From Chrysemys picta bellii (taxonomy: Eukaryota; Chordata; Testudines; Emydidae), in contig NC_088804.1 in assembly GCF_011386835.1 (NCBI RefSeq), positions 33,963,549 through 34,027,548 on the forward strand: a stretch of 64,000 nt of DNA, given 5' to 3'. The notes under the pieces were generated by a model. It saw nothing but the letters and a program-made list of their open reading frames with translations. It was not told the origin of the DNA and did not search any database. Below, piece by piece: positions 35,867-49,079 of the stretch. Within the stretch, counting starts at the first letter, position 1, and each line of letters starts with the position of its first letter. The translations under genes were made by a program, and so were the position numbers.

Positions 35867-36808
35867 CAGTGACCATAAAAAGCTACCAAATCAGAATAGT
35901 GGCATTTCACACCAACTTTGCACACAATTTCACTGCTGTCAATGGCTGCACAAAGCCAAGGGTGAAACAAACCACACATATCCGGATGGAAACATCATGG
36001 AAGAATTTCAAGTCCCACCAGTCTTCATAACCATTTCCTTTAGCAAGTTCTTTGGATTTATGTCATACAACCCTGCACCTTCTTAATGTAAGATCCCCTG
36101 ACCTTTGAATAAATCTTTTCTTCCATTATTCATGTGATCCATGAAAATACCAAATGCCCTTCTTTTGTAAAAGAAAAAAAAAAAAAGATGCATGCATAAT
36201 ACCTGTTTAACATCTATGCCATTCCCTTATCTTCTTTCACTTGGTTCCCCACTGTCATTCTCAAATAAATAAATGAATCCTTTTTTCTTCCTCATTTCCC
36301 TATTGTGTATACCCTGAAAAAATGTTTACTAATTGCTATAATATTCTCAGCCACCTCATGCTAATATTTGGTGCTCCAATTATCTTTTTTTCCAATGCAT
36401 TAATTAAAATAAAACCTGTGCAATGACACTATTTACCAGATCATTTATGTCCTTTGTAGCTGTCTGTTTATTCTTGATACTGTTTCTTATTTCTTTGGTT
36501 GATCACATTGTCATCTGTCATTTACAATGTCAATTGTACCCTTAGGGTCAGATCATATAATCAAAAAAATAGCACATGAGGCTTGAATATAGCAGAAATA
36601 TCAATAAACTTGGGCTGGGGGGGGGGAAATTGTCAGAAAAGGGATGCTACTTCTCTCGTCCTCCAGTACCACAGAGGCATCTACATGTAAGTACTGAATG
36701 TTTGTGGTTTTCTCCTTATTAAGGCATGAAGACCTTGTATTTAAGTACATTATATTCATTTAAACACTACATACCAATCACAACCACCACAACAACCTGG
36801 TGTTGGCT
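35867..36808. other. Unassigned AT-rich DNA
   Basis: No gene or named repeat seen. It includes an A-run at 36171-36185 and a G-run at 36617-36626. Confidence 0.5.
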
Positions 36809-37240
36809 TCAGCCTCCTGCAGTCCAGAACCCTGCCTTCCAAAATGGAGAACAATATTTGGCCTCTGCAGCCACACCCCACCTCTTTACACAACAATGGC
36901 AGCAGCTCCACATAACATTTGGACAACACAGTTTGAGGGAAGTGGCCGGGCAGAGCCAGAGGAGATCACTTTCCATAGTGTCATCCTCCAGGGTAATAGT
37001 CACATCACGTTGGAACATTTGAGCATGCAGGTTAATTCTGACAGAATTCAACATTAACTTACAAAGATCTCTGGCAGCGCCATATTCGTAAGTGCCCTGT
37101 AGCCAGTCTTGTGACTGCAGGAGCCACCACGACGATCTCGGCAGCCTTCCATCCTGCTGCTGCCTTTGGGAAAGAAACGGAAAATACCATTTGGACAGAG
37201 CTCTCACAGCTGTATTGCAAACCAAGCATTCAAAAATCAT
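36809..37240 (-). other. 143-codon open frame of unknown origin
   Basis: This is one of the longer uninterrupted frames outside the recognised transposons. It is rich in cysteine, tryptophan and leucine, with the central stretch ARDLCKLMLNSVRINLHAQ followed by MFQRDVTITLEDDTMESDLL, which looks more protein-like than random translation. I recognise no domain. It has no inverted termini or poly-A tail that I can see. It could be a fragment of a transposon or retrocopy, or chance. Confidence 0.25.
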
Positions 37241-37469
37241 GGGTCACCATCACAATCTTGAGGTTGTTCTTTTTAATCTCATGATTTTTAAGCCAAACAA
37301 AACGAAAACAAAACAAAACTTAATACATGTAGGGTTCTTATTTGCCTTCTGGCTTTTGAGCCTTCAGGATGCATTTGGGTCACATTTTCAAGGTTTTCCT
37401 CTGCAACCTTGAGAGCTAGAAATGTACTGTGTTTTTTTTTTTAAATTAAACTGAGGTTTTCACATATTT

Positions 37470-37545
37470 GGCTTGTGATATACAGAAGGTCAGACTGGAA
37501 GATCTGGTAGTCCCTTCTGGCCTTAACTCTATGATTATGTTCACA
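37470..37545 (+). mobile_element. CR1 3' tail fragment
   Basis: 'cagaaggtcagactggaaga' followed by 'cccttctggccttaactcta' and 'tgatta' is the terminal part of a CR1 3' untranslated region in sense orientation. Confidence 0.7.
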
Positions 37546-39071
37546 TGATTTCAGGAACTGGGGCTTTAAGAAAAGCATTTAATGTAATGAAATATTGTGA
37601 AATTGGGATAGTTGACAACACTGCCACAGTCACGTGACCCAGTGCCTCTTCCACTATTGTGTAGCCGATCCTTAAGGCTACTCCCTGGTATGTTCAGTCC
37701 CTTCATCTACCATCTCCATTGTTGATAGGTACAATCACTACAGGGTATTAAAGGGGACATGCTGCTCTCCTCCCTCAAAATTTTACTGTGCTATTTATGT
37801 TTTCTGCTTCTCTTCAGTCCTCTCCCAGAAGAAGTTTCATTCATCCTCTTCTCCTTTCCCTTCTGCCTCTGATCCACATTCATAATTCCAAATGCAGACA
37901 ACTGGGTGTTGTACACCCAGATCAGATACATGATTTAGGGCTTTGAATAGTCCCATACTTTTTTTCTACACTGGGGTTCTCGAAGGAGCACAATAAACGT
38001 GGGTGCCCAACTCCCATTCAATTTCCCTGGAATCTGAGCACCTTCAGGCTCCTTTGAAAATCCCAGCCCTATCTGCTAATTTTCATCATAGCCACTGCAG
38101 TCTCATAGGTGTTTCACACCTAATAGTGATGAGCCCACCATGGCCAAGATATCAAATCAGTTTTAAATTATTTTCATGCTCAGCTCATTTGCTTAGGAAT
38201 ATGTTTAGGAAAATTTATATTCCTCTTGAGTGTTCCATCAGTTGGATGTTGCCTCCAGGAATATACATGTTGAGTCTTATCAGTAAAAGATTCCACTACC
38301 AGTAGCCCAACACGTTTTACGGTAACTGAAATCACTGCAGTGCTAAGGAAAGATGTATGACCTACTTGCATAAAAAAAAAGTACTTGCTGTCTTCTTTAT
38401 TCCAAATAACCTCTCCTAGATTGTTCAAGTATATATTTCATACATCCTCCATTACACTCACCAACATCCCCAAACTCTTTATCCTAATACCCCTAGTCAG
38501 TTTCTGATGTCTTTATATATTACATTAGCATACAGTCTATCCCATCATTTCCACTTCAGTGGCAGTCCATCTCTCTGTGCTATTCCAGTTTATTCACAAA
38601 GCCCACACCTTCCATATTGCAACATCAAGATGACCATTCATCCAAATAATCCTGGTCAGCACTGTCACAGCTTTGACAACAGATGAGTGTACCTGTCACA
38701 TTAGATAAAATATTCCCTTTGATTCAGATTAAATGGCAGGATGATACGTAGATATAATCTGTCACATGTGGAGCCTTGGTGAAAAGACAAATCTATCAAA
38801 CACGAAGTGCATGAAGAGAATGAAAAAGCACATGAAATGTAATGAAATGTGTTTTAATATTTAAAAGATCCTCCTTTCCAAAGGAAAACTTAATAGAGGA
38901 GAAGCTATTAAGCCTCTTACTAGTTAGAGCAAAATCACTCTCTCACGCGCGCGTACACACACACACACACACACACGTGCCCTTAATACACTATGGTCTT
39001 CACTATGGTCTCCTATTCATACTCCCTGCTTATTTCTTCCAGCCATCTTGTTTCCATCAGCAATGCTAATA
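37546..39071. other. Unassigned DNA; CA microsatellite
   Basis: No gene recognised. A simple repeat 'cgcgcgcgta' followed by (CA)n lies at about 38943-38978. Confidence 0.55.
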
Positions 39072-39203
39072 GGTTGAGATGTTCAAAGCAGTGCAAGGGA
39101 ATTAGCCACATGTCTTCCATTAGTTAACAGACTGTGTTCCTTCTATTCATTCTAATGGAAGATATGTGGCTAAATCCCCTGCACAGCTCTGAAAATCTCA
39201 ACC
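39072..39203. repeat. Foldback repeat with ~50-bp arms
   Basis: The left arm 'ggttgagatgttcaaagcag...agccacatgtcttccattag' pairs with the right arm 'ctaatggaagatatgtggct...gaaaatctcaacc' with only a few mismatches and a loop of about 27 bp. Its structure is that of a non-autonomous foldback element. No flanking duplication was identified. Confidence 0.75.
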
Positions 39204-41699
39204 CCAATCTCTAAGCACAGTCAAGGGAACAGAAGCACAGTCGGAAGTCAACATCTTTTATGTCCAGCCTCAATTTATTCATACTTGTTCTATGCCTTTT
39301 TAGTAAGTTTCATATTGCCAGGATGGTGAAAAGGGGCCTAAGTGAAAATGTCAACCAGGTCCTGTGTTTCCATTAACAAAAGCAGATAGGCTCCTACTTC
39401 CCTGGCCATAGAAACTGTAGTAACTCCTCAAGAAAGAGTATTCACAGGAAATGCCAAATGTGTGAGGCAAAAGGCACCCAGATACCACCGTGACAGCCAT
39501 CTACCACGCACTGCAAATATTTGTGGTGATAGTAATAATAAATAATTCATCCTTGGTGTAACAATTTATGTAAATGGAATTACACCAAGGATTAATTGGG
39601 CCCCTAATACTTTAATTTTCATGATCTATTTTGAGGGATCACACTGGAAATTACTCTAATTCCAAGATATGTATTGAAATCATCCTTTGTACACAAATGT
39701 CAGTGAGCATGTGACTCTCATTCTAACTTCAGGAGGCCTTGTTCCAGAGGCAAAGAAGTCATCCTCCACGCTGAAGGGCATGGAAGAGATCCAACAAGCA
39801 AAATACCCAGTAAATGTGACTATTAGGCATACATGAGGGAACATGTCCTCTTCTTCAAAACCGAGCTGGGGAAAATGCAATCCCACTAGGATTTAGGCTC
39901 CTAAGAAACTTAGGTGCTTTTGAAAATTTCATGCACAAAGTACATTATTACAAGCCCAAAGATTTCCAAAAATAGCCTAAACTTCGGCTCCTAAATTCCT
40001 AATTCCCACCCCCCAATTTTCAAACTGGCACCTAGAACTCATGCCTAAATTCTATATTCAGGTATGTAGGATGAGATTTGTAAAAGTCCTCAATAAAGTC
40101 CATGAGTTAGGCCAATGTTTTTGAAAATCGCACCCATAAGTTACTTATGATAACGTTAGGCACCTAGGTTTGAAATCTGAGCACAATATTTGTAGTAATA
40201 AATTAACATGAATTCTGACATAAAGGGCCTAATTTTCACATTACCGGGGGAAATTAAGTCAAAAGCTGTAAAGTGACAACAATCTTATCTTCCTTCAAGT
40301 TATTTTTCAAAATTCACTGTTTCTGTAGTGAATACAGAAAACTGCAACCTGATACTGAGTAGGAAGAAGGCCAGTTGTAATGACTGTTCCTGACTGGCTA
40401 AGAATTGCACACATTTCTTGTAACCCCATGACCCTTACCTGACCATCACTGCCTGCTTGTCTGTTTCATCCACCAGTTACATCTCATCTTTTAGATTACA
40501 AATCTAAAAGATAAATAGGGACTGCTATTTTGCAATTGCAATTACAAAAACTGTGCATGCAGCCTTCATATTTGCATGTGCATATGGCCAGTTAGACACA
40601 AAGTGTGCAATTACACATGCACCTTTGCCAATAGCAAACTGGGCTTCTGCTGATGTGAAAATCAGTACTCTACATTATTTATTTTGACTGAGGGTTTTTT
40701 GGTCTTGGGAAAGTCACTGACCCTCCCTAGATTAGCATTCCCATCTGTAAAATGAGGATAGCCTTTTCTTATTTAGTTCACAGGGGAATTGTCAGAATTA
40801 ATCAGTTCATATTTGCTAAGTGCTTTAGAGATGAAAAGTGCTATGTTATTCTAAGACAGATACAAGAAATCACATCCACAGTGATGAGAAAATAGACATT
40901 GTTCTGAATAAAAACAAATAAAAACAGCATGACCAGAGCATGTGTTAGCAGGTTGTTAACAGTTATTTTCTTTTAAATGTTTTCAAAAAGTTAGTTCTCA
41001 ATGGCCATAGCTCCTTAATAACTCAGTTGCTTCTCCCTCACTTCTCTGTCTCCCTTTCTTCAATGCAGTTTGATTGATTGCTTTTAAAAAAATACAGTTT
41101 CATTTTTTAATGTGACTCATATACTGGAAAAGTAGAATCAGTCATGAAGACAATTGTGTAATTAAGCAAAAAAATTCATAGAACGGGGGGAAGGAGAAAG
41201 AGAAAGACACAGAGCTACTGTAGCTATTTTAATCACCAAAAGTAGTATCAGACCGAAAGAAAGCCAAGCCAGCCTCATAGCCAGCAGAGGGAGCCAGGAA
41301 AAGTGCTTACGATGCAGGCTTAAAGAATAAAGAGAAACTAAAACAGATGCAATTTTTTCACCTCTTTAGGGCTTTGCAAGCATTTATACATTATCTGGTG
41401 GTTGTTTTTTTAAATGCCTCTGTTTCTAACATTACAAATTTAAAATAATTAAGTAACTTAAAAGGCCTCACTGATTTTCTGCAGAAGTGTATAATATTCG
41501 ATTTCTACAGTTTACAGAGATGCAGCAGAACATTTGATGAGCTTTGGTTACTTAATTCCCAGGAAGTCTAATCTTCATTTAAGAAACAGAAGTTCTCCTG
41601 AAGTGGTCTGCAGGACTCAGATACAAGGAATACACACACAATGAGCCAGATGTTATGTTTTCCCCTCCATACTACACTATAGACGCCTACCTGTGCTGT
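39204..41699. other. Unassigned DNA; small hairpin and MIR-like fragment
   Basis: No gene recognised. A palindrome around 39553-39589 ('ccttggtgtaacaattt' / 'aattacaccaagg') is a short foldback. A MIR-like fragment at 40693-40850 contains 'cttgggaaagtcactga' and 'cccatctgtaaaatgaggat'. A perfect 12-bp hairpin lies at 40486-40512. Confidence 0.5.
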
Positions 41700-41700
41700 A

Positions 41701-41838
41701 TAATAATAATAATACCTAGCTCTTTTTAGCACTTTTCATCAGTAGATCTTTACAAAGAGGTCATCATCATTACCCCCATTTTACAGTTGGGGAAACTGAG
41801 GCACGGGGAAATGAAATGACTTGACTCACGTGCACATG
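41701..41838 (+). repeat. Old SINE-like repeat
   Basis: 'aataatacctagctcttttt', 'agcacttttcatcagtagat', 'catcattacccccattttac' and 'ggggaaactgaggcacgggg' form an ordered block related to 7413-7555. It is recognisable as an ancient amniote interspersed repeat. The family name is not certain. Confidence 0.55.
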
Positions 41839-44800
41839 ATGCTGATACAGACACACAAGCGGAGCTGGCTGAATACTATTAGATGAATAACGTATTCACT
41901 GATTTTTGCTGTTATTCATCGAATACGAATATTGGCCAAATATTTTTTCTATTAATCCACTAGCTCTACACAAGTGAACAATTTTCATGGACTGATTAAT
42001 AACACTACCCCACTCAATGAATCTTAAAAATGAAAGGGCCAGCTCTTCAGCTAGTATGAATGGGCACGGCTCAATTGACTTCAGTGCAGCCACACTCATT
42101 TGCACCAGACCTGCGGCTCAGAACTGGGCGAATACTGCCAAAAAAAGTTTCCAGAGCTATTCAAAGACGATATTTTTTTATAAACTTGCTTCAGTGTTGA
42201 GCCTCTTTTGTGCTCATGCTTGGCCCAATCCTCCGACCGCATAAGCACATGAGTAATTTTAGTTTTGTGAGCAGTCCTGGGGGCAGCTCCAGAGGTTTTC
42301 CACATGGTAAGCACAACTGAACCACTCTCATTTTAATTAGCATGGCACAACTCAGGTTTGGCCCGTCCACCTTCCACAATGATGGTGGGACCACCAGGCC
42401 AAATGTCGGTGAGTAGTGTTGCAAATCGGTGCACCAGGTCGCAATGTCACTCACTTTGGGGGCCCTCTCAAAGAGAGCATCTGGGGCAAAACTTCCATTT
42501 TTGCCCCCCAGGTAGCCCTGCCCCTGCCAATGGTACACACTGTGCATCATGTGCATAAAGCTATGCGCGCCATGAGTAGTCCCATTGACTTCAGTAAGAC
42601 TAACCATTTGAGTAAAGTTGGTCATGCAGGTAACTGAAGGGTGGAATTAACACTGCAAACAATCTAGTAAATGGATTTGTTGGTAAAAAGGCTCACGGAA
42701 ACAGTACATTTTAAGCAGAATTAGCAGAATGTTTAACAGAAAGGGAATTTCATACTCATGATAATGAGACTTGGCACAAGAAACCTTATTCTAAGTATTA
42801 CATTCCTCCAATCAAGGAAGAAAATAGTATCACCTGATGTATGCGTCCAATCAAAAACAACTCAGATTGCTAGTGAACATTCACAATCTACAGCTTACAA
42901 TGAGCTACAGACCAAGATATTTCCACAAATTATGTCTTGAATCTAATTGTTATTCCAAAGTATTTGCAAGGAAATCACAATCTGCTCATGGACAAGCTGT
43001 TAACAGAATGAGATGAAGTTTGATTAATAAAATCCAGTTCTCCTTAAACTGCTTGTCTTCCTCTGCCCTTTGGACTGCCACTGACAAAATAATAACAAGC
43101 ATTTCCAAGTTCTGCAGTTAGGTCATGACTGTGTTTAGGACAGAAGCGATCTACTGTAACTTATGTCATGTGCTGTTATCTTCAACGGTGACACACCACC
43201 AGAGTTGTTTGTCCAATAGCAATATTATGTAAACATCTTATATTCTTTAGCATTTGCTTTATGGCAAGGAATGAACACATTTTGCTTTGAGCATTTACAA
43301 GTAATGATAGGAGGGCACTTTGTTTTATCTGTTCAGCTAATAGTCAACCGCTTGTATTTATATGGAGACTTCTTCAGGAATTATATAAAATGCAGCAATG
43401 CTTAGTGCACCCCCAGAGCTGCTAATGCTACTTGGTATATACACAATGCTGGAGTGCTCAGAAATGCACACATATGACTATACCTCTATATCTAAACTCA
43501 CATTTGACGTATCCATTACCACCGTGTAGCCTCAAACTAAAAATGGGGATGAAAACTGCTTAGCAAAATACAATTCAGAAAAGTTAGCAAGAAGGTCTAG
43601 ATTTTTTAAAAAGTTTGCTTATAACAGAGCTTTTCCTTCCAATTGTGAAAAGTATATGAGTTCCTAAGGCATATTTATGTGTGCACCTTTACGATGTTCT
43701 TTACCTCAAAAATAGCATTAGTAGCACACAACGTAATAGTTGCTTTGGTAACTGATTTTTCCCCCTTTAAAAGCAAAGTAAATAGTTATGTAATACTCAC
43801 TTAAATTGCCAGTGCGTATGAGATTGCCCTGCAGCTAAAGCAGCTCTTACATCATCATTTTTCCTGTGCTTTTTCCATGAATATGCACAAACTGTTAAGT
43901 ATTACATGATAAATAAGTAAACAACTAGGGTCAATTCTAGCATGTTGCTATTAAAGGAGGTTATTCTAAAAGGCTTTACTTTTGGAGAGGAACTGGAAGT
44001 TAACTGCTCTGATCAATAGAATTTGAAATAAATTCATTTTAATAATAACCTTCCTTTTAATGAGAGTCCCAGCTACACATGAACATATGTGATCAGAGAT
44101 TGAAGTAACTCCATCGTGTACATTTTGAACGAGCGTCTATGCTAGAATCCAGTTGTTTTGAACTTCGATAGTGGTGCTAAGGGACTGAAAAGCAGCCAGC
44201 CATCCTAGGTAGCATAGAACTGATGTGACAGGCTCCTGTGCTACATACCTGTAGCCCCACTGTAGGGGGCTCAGATAAAGTTCTGGTTAGTCTCTGCTGG
44301 TGGACAATGCCCTTGGGGACCATAGCCAAGGGGTGAACTTCAGAAACAAAGTCAGTCAAATATGGCAAATCTTCAGACTCCAGTGAGAACAGCCAATCAT
44401 CTCACACTGCAACCACTAATTGCTGTTCTTTAGGGACTGTGAAGCTGTTTTGATTTAACATTTACAGTTTAATCTTCCAAGAAACCAGTCTGTAGCCAAT
44501 CATAACACAATATACAAATACAAAAGAGCTCCAGAATAGAGGCCCAGTCCTGTCCCATTCACTTTTATACCAAATTCCAATTGACTTCATTGACTCCAGG
44601 AATAGGCCTTTGCTGCATAAGTTAAAATAGACACTCATTACTAATTTATAAAACTACAAATACAATTTTTCCAGAATTATGGACCTACTTTTACATAATA
44701 ATGGCCACTCTAGGTATAACTAATCTAAATAAATCATGTCACTATAGTTCAAATGAAAATTAAATAGTTTCTAATTTCGCCCCAAACCCTTGTATGAATT

Positions 44801-44964
44801 TGATGAGATCAAATGCATTTATAACATCTGCTAACTATCTGGAGGTTTTTAAAACTTATTGAGACCATTAAAACATATTTTTATGCAGTAGAGGTTTAAT
44901 TAAAATTTAGATTGTAAATTATAATTTGATAGTTGAAGCACCAAGAAACTTCTTTTGTTTAATA
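41839..44964. other. Unassigned DNA; foldback traces
   Basis: No gene recognised. The 144-codon frame on - at 42191-42625 has no family motif and overlaps frames on +. Foldback-family wording occurs at 42050-42092 and 42575-42600, and a clear copy lies at 44541-44608. Confidence 0.5.
44541..44608. repeat. Short foldback repeat
   Basis: It begins GGCCCAGTCCTGTCCCATTC and ends 'gactccaggaataggcc'. The ends pair imperfectly around 'ccaattgacttcattgact'. It belongs to the same family as 547-617. Confidence 0.5.
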
Positions 44965-45960
44965 GATTTATAGATTCCAAGGATGGAAGGGACCATTGTG
45001 ATAATCTAGTCCAGGGGTCGGCAACGTTCGGCACGTGGCTCTCCAGGGTAAGCACCGTAGCGGGCCGGGCCAGTTTATTTACCTGCTGACGCGGCAGGTT
45101 CGGCCGATCGCGGCCCCCACTGGCCACGGTTCGCCATCCTGGGCCAATGGGGGCGGCGGGAAACCGCGGCCAGCACATCCCTCGGCCCGCGCCGCTTCCC
45201 GCCGTCCCCATTGGCCCGGGACAGCGAACCGCGGCGAGTGGGGGCCGCGATCGGCCGAACCTGCTGCGTCAGCAGGTAAATAAACTGGCCCGGCCCGCTA
45301 GGGTGCTTACCCTGGCGAGCCGCGTGCTGAACGTTGCCGACCCCTGATCTAGTCTGATTTCCTGTCTAACACAGGCCATAGAATTTCCCCAAAATAAGTC
45401 CAAGAGTAGATGTTTGAGAAAAAATATCCAATCTTAATTTTAAAGTTGCCAGTGATGGAGAATCCACCAGGACCCTTGGTAAATTGTTCCAGGGGTTAAT
45501 TACCCTCAGTGTTAAAAATCTATACTTTATTTCCAGTCTGAATTTGTCTAGATTCAACTTCCAGCCTTCAGATCATATTATACCTTTTTCTGCTACTTTG
45601 AAGATCCCATTATCAAACATTTGTCCCCCATTTAGGTACCTATAGTTTTAATCAAGTCACTCTTAAGTTTCCCTTTGGTAAACTGAATAGACTCAAAGAG
45701 CTTAATCTATCACTATAAGGCATACTTTTTAATCCTTCACTCGTTCTCATGGCTCTTATCTGAAACCTCTCCAATTTATCCACATCCTTCTTAAATTGTG
45801 GACACCAGAACTAGACACGGTATTTCAGCATGTTTCTAAGATTGCAAACTAATTTAAAACATGCAGTGTCATTAAATTTCCCTGATGCCTTTACATTAAC
45901 TAGACTACACATATCAATTTTACCAAGAAATGTATTTACCCTTTTATCAGTATAGGCAGT
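44965..45960 (-). mobile_element. CR1 LINE 3' fragment split by MITE copy 3
   Basis: The outer part (44965-45011: 'atagattccaaggatggaag') continues after the MITE at 45355 ('tgatttcctgtctaacacag', 'gatggagaatccaccaggac', 'cttcaacttccagcc') in the normal CR1 order, so the MITE at 45012-45346 landed in an existing CR1 tail. Further distal ORF2 sequence continues to about 45960 in decayed form. Confidence 0.85.
45012..45346. mobile_element. GC-rich foldback hAT-type MITE, copy 3
   Basis: This 335-bp element has ends CAGGGGTCGGCAACGTT and AACG-TTGCCGACCCCTG. A perfect 8-bp duplication ATCTAGTC lies at 45004-45011 and 45347-45354, made from CR1 sequence. It has the same foldback, CpG-rich interior as copies 1, 2 and 4. 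Confidence 0.92.
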
Positions 45961-48900
45961 GTCTGTCATGTGATCTTATTTGCAACAGCAAATTACTTCC
46001 TGTTGTGAGTTCAACTGTTTGAAATGCTTTGCAAGAATTCTATGCTGCAGGAAATAGTCCTGTTCTATTAAAATATTGTCTAGTTATACAAGTTATTTCC
46101 CTACTGACTTGCTTTGCTTTTCCTAACTCTTTAGACTCTGTTCAATTTAATCAGATTATTTTCAAAAGCAGGATAGCTTTTTTTAATACTAATAATTTCA
46201 AAGGGTTTTTTAGAGCTGATAAATATTTACATTAGATCCTTTCCAATACCAGCAATAAGAAAATAAGATAAATATAGTAACAATACTCTGTATATTTAGT
46301 GAGGATAAATCTCAAATGAAAACTTAACACTGATTTTTCATTCTGATAATGACCAACCTTCAATCCTTAAAAAAATAGTTCCTTTTTTCATGCTAAAGGC
46401 AAAACCTATTAGTTCTATAGTAAATGGGGAAAGGAGACTTCAAATCTCTAACATTCTGTTATATTATACCAAGTGTATAAATATTTGCTGTGATGTTTGT
46501 CTAAACAGAAGCAAATGCATACCAACATGTGCATATTGAGGCAGCATTCAGTACAAACAGCTCTGATTTGTTTAAAATGAAACCACTTTCAGATACAATA
46601 GATTATTTAGAGAGCCCACAGTAATAACAAAAGTATTTATTTAGGGTTAATTCTGAAAGCTTCTTGCTCTGCAGGTCAGCACACATCAAGCAATGATGAA
46701 AGTAGTTTCATTAAAGTTTAGTAGCAATGGCTTAAAATCGGTCACTTACATCAGTATCTAATTACAGAAGACTGGATCATGGGGTTATTCTGCCAGCTTT
46801 GCCCAACACACCATCCAGCATAGCTGAGTCAGCATGGTGGAGAGGGGTGGAAGTCTGCTACTCATATGGGCTACCCACCTGGCACAAGTGGATGCAGAAA
46901 GGAGGCTCTTTTAGGCATGATTACATCCCTGGATTGTTCCTGGGTGAGTGCAGAATAGCTCTGTCCCTTAAACAGGGCAGATTAAAATCAGCCTAGGTTA
47001 AATGAAGTTCTGACCTTTCAAATGCATCTGTCTTTGAAGAGGATAAAACTGAAGAGAACTGTGGTTATTCTATGTGATCTCTCACTCTTTATCTATTCAA
47101 ACCACAAACACATGCTTTACCCACAAGTATGTTTAAAGAGGTCTAATTAAATGAAGTGCCCTGTGAAATAATTAAAAAAAGAAAAAAAGCAGTTTAAGTA
47201 CAATCTACTTAATTATTTCATTGTCAATTAAGGGACCAATTCTGCAAGCGTTTTTTCATCCATGGAAGTTCAGATGTTTGCCTAGACTAAAAGTGCAGAC
47301 CTGAAATCTGCTGTATAAATTACACCAGAGACTTGCATTCTTTGTCACTTTACAGGAAACTCATCTGCTGTGCAGTGCAGTTGCGAAAGGACAAAAGGCT
47401 GCGAGACCGGGAGAGCATTCGCAGTGTTGGCAAAAGGGGATGTTTGCTCCTAAAACGAACAGAATCCTGCCTCAGGAATGCAGAACCTTCTGATTTTTTT
47501 TTTTTTTTTTGCCAAAAAGTCAGAGTATTAAATTATAGCTGACACAGCAATCTTTGCATACAGAATGAAATGCAGGTGTTGGCAATGCCAACACTACCTT
47601 GGCCTCTTTGGCGCCACTCCTTCTCTGTTGGACTACAGAATCCTGGATGTACTTCTGCCAGACAATGTTTTAACTTTAGCTCATTGATTGCAGTTGAGTT
47701 ATACTGGTGCAATTGAGAGCAGAAAGTTTGGCCAAGTGAATTTTATTTCTCAGAAGTCAGAGAAGCAGATAGCACAATGCTCCTCTGGTAGTTTCTTTGC
47801 AAGCATTACCATAAATGTCTGCCAAGACTGCTCAGCCCTGACCTGCAACATTCCAGCCTTAGGCCTTTTTTGATTATGTCAAATTTTTGCTGCTTTTGTG
47901 TTGTAGACAAATGTTAACTACAGAACAAATTTGAGGCCACCAGATCTACAGATCAAGAATTGGAGGCTATCAAACTCTTCTGTGAGACAGAAGAAGGTTT
48001 CAGACTCTGGTGCACCAGGATGAAAGGTAGTGAGCTCTGAAACTAAACGTATTGTGACGAGAAAGTCAACATTAACAGTATTTTCAATGGAGAATTCCAT
48101 TGGCTGAAGGTGTCTTGGTGAAAAAAACTACTATTATTGCAAATAGTAAAAAGCATCTTCATCCAAGAAAGTGAACAAGAAGTTCCAGAGGTTGGGGGGG
48201 GGGGCAGTTCTTTCCATTTTTCTTTTAACCCGTGTAATAATTTAATCTTATTGTGTTAAAAAACAGCAAGTGGCCCATGATAGTTGAGAAAAATATTGTG
48301 TAAAGATCAACTTCCACAGAGATCAATGGGGTTTCAGAAGATCGGCAGAATTTGGCTCTATTGAAGGAAGCAAACAAGTACCTTTTGCAGACTGCTAATG
48401 TTTTACTTGATACTCACCTCAACTTCTGGATGTTTAGTGTATAGCTTTGTTGAAGATATCCAGTAAGCTTGTAAACATGAAGGGCTCAGGCTTTGTGCCA
48501 AAGCAGCAATCTCCCAGGGGAAACAATGTATTACTACAAAAGAAATGCAAGTAATGGAAGATATATTAGAATGGTAGCAGCCCTTGCCTATATAATCATT
48601 GTATGGCAAGTAACGTGAGTTAATTATTACCAAGGGGATAAATTTAGACCCTGGAAGAAAAGGGATAAATTCAAGTGAGAAGCCTGAGATTCCTGTTGGT
48701 TCTGCAGAGATCTGCAGGGGTCAGCCCGCCATAGGCCGCTAACTAGCTCAATTGTGCTGTCAAACAGTAAAGAACCAAGAGTTTGGAAGTGCCAAATCAT
48801 CAATGAGGGCCACAATTTTTGCTCATGTAAATGGCACAGCTCCAGTCACTTCACAGAAATTCGTCTTATTTACATTAGAACAAAAGTTGTTTTCGCTTAA

Positions 48901-49079
48901 GGACATCGCCTTTATTTTTGTATCTTCTAGCCTTCCAAATAAATGTTAATATATCAGGCTGCCATTTTTAAAATAAATGTAACTGGAGGAACTTGTAACA
49001 ATTAATACAGGAGGAAAGCTCATTTTAATGGTATTATCCAAGAAAACAATGATAGGCAACTTAGGTTATTCCAGTTAGG
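45961..49079. other. Unassigned AT-rich DNA
   Basis: No gene, RNA or named repeat recognised in this stretch. T-runs lie near 47495-47511 and a G-run at 48194-48203. Confidence 0.5.

Noticed and set aside
42191..42625. 144-codon open frame on -
   Set aside because: No recognisable motif, overlapping frames on +, and wording of old foldback repeats within it.
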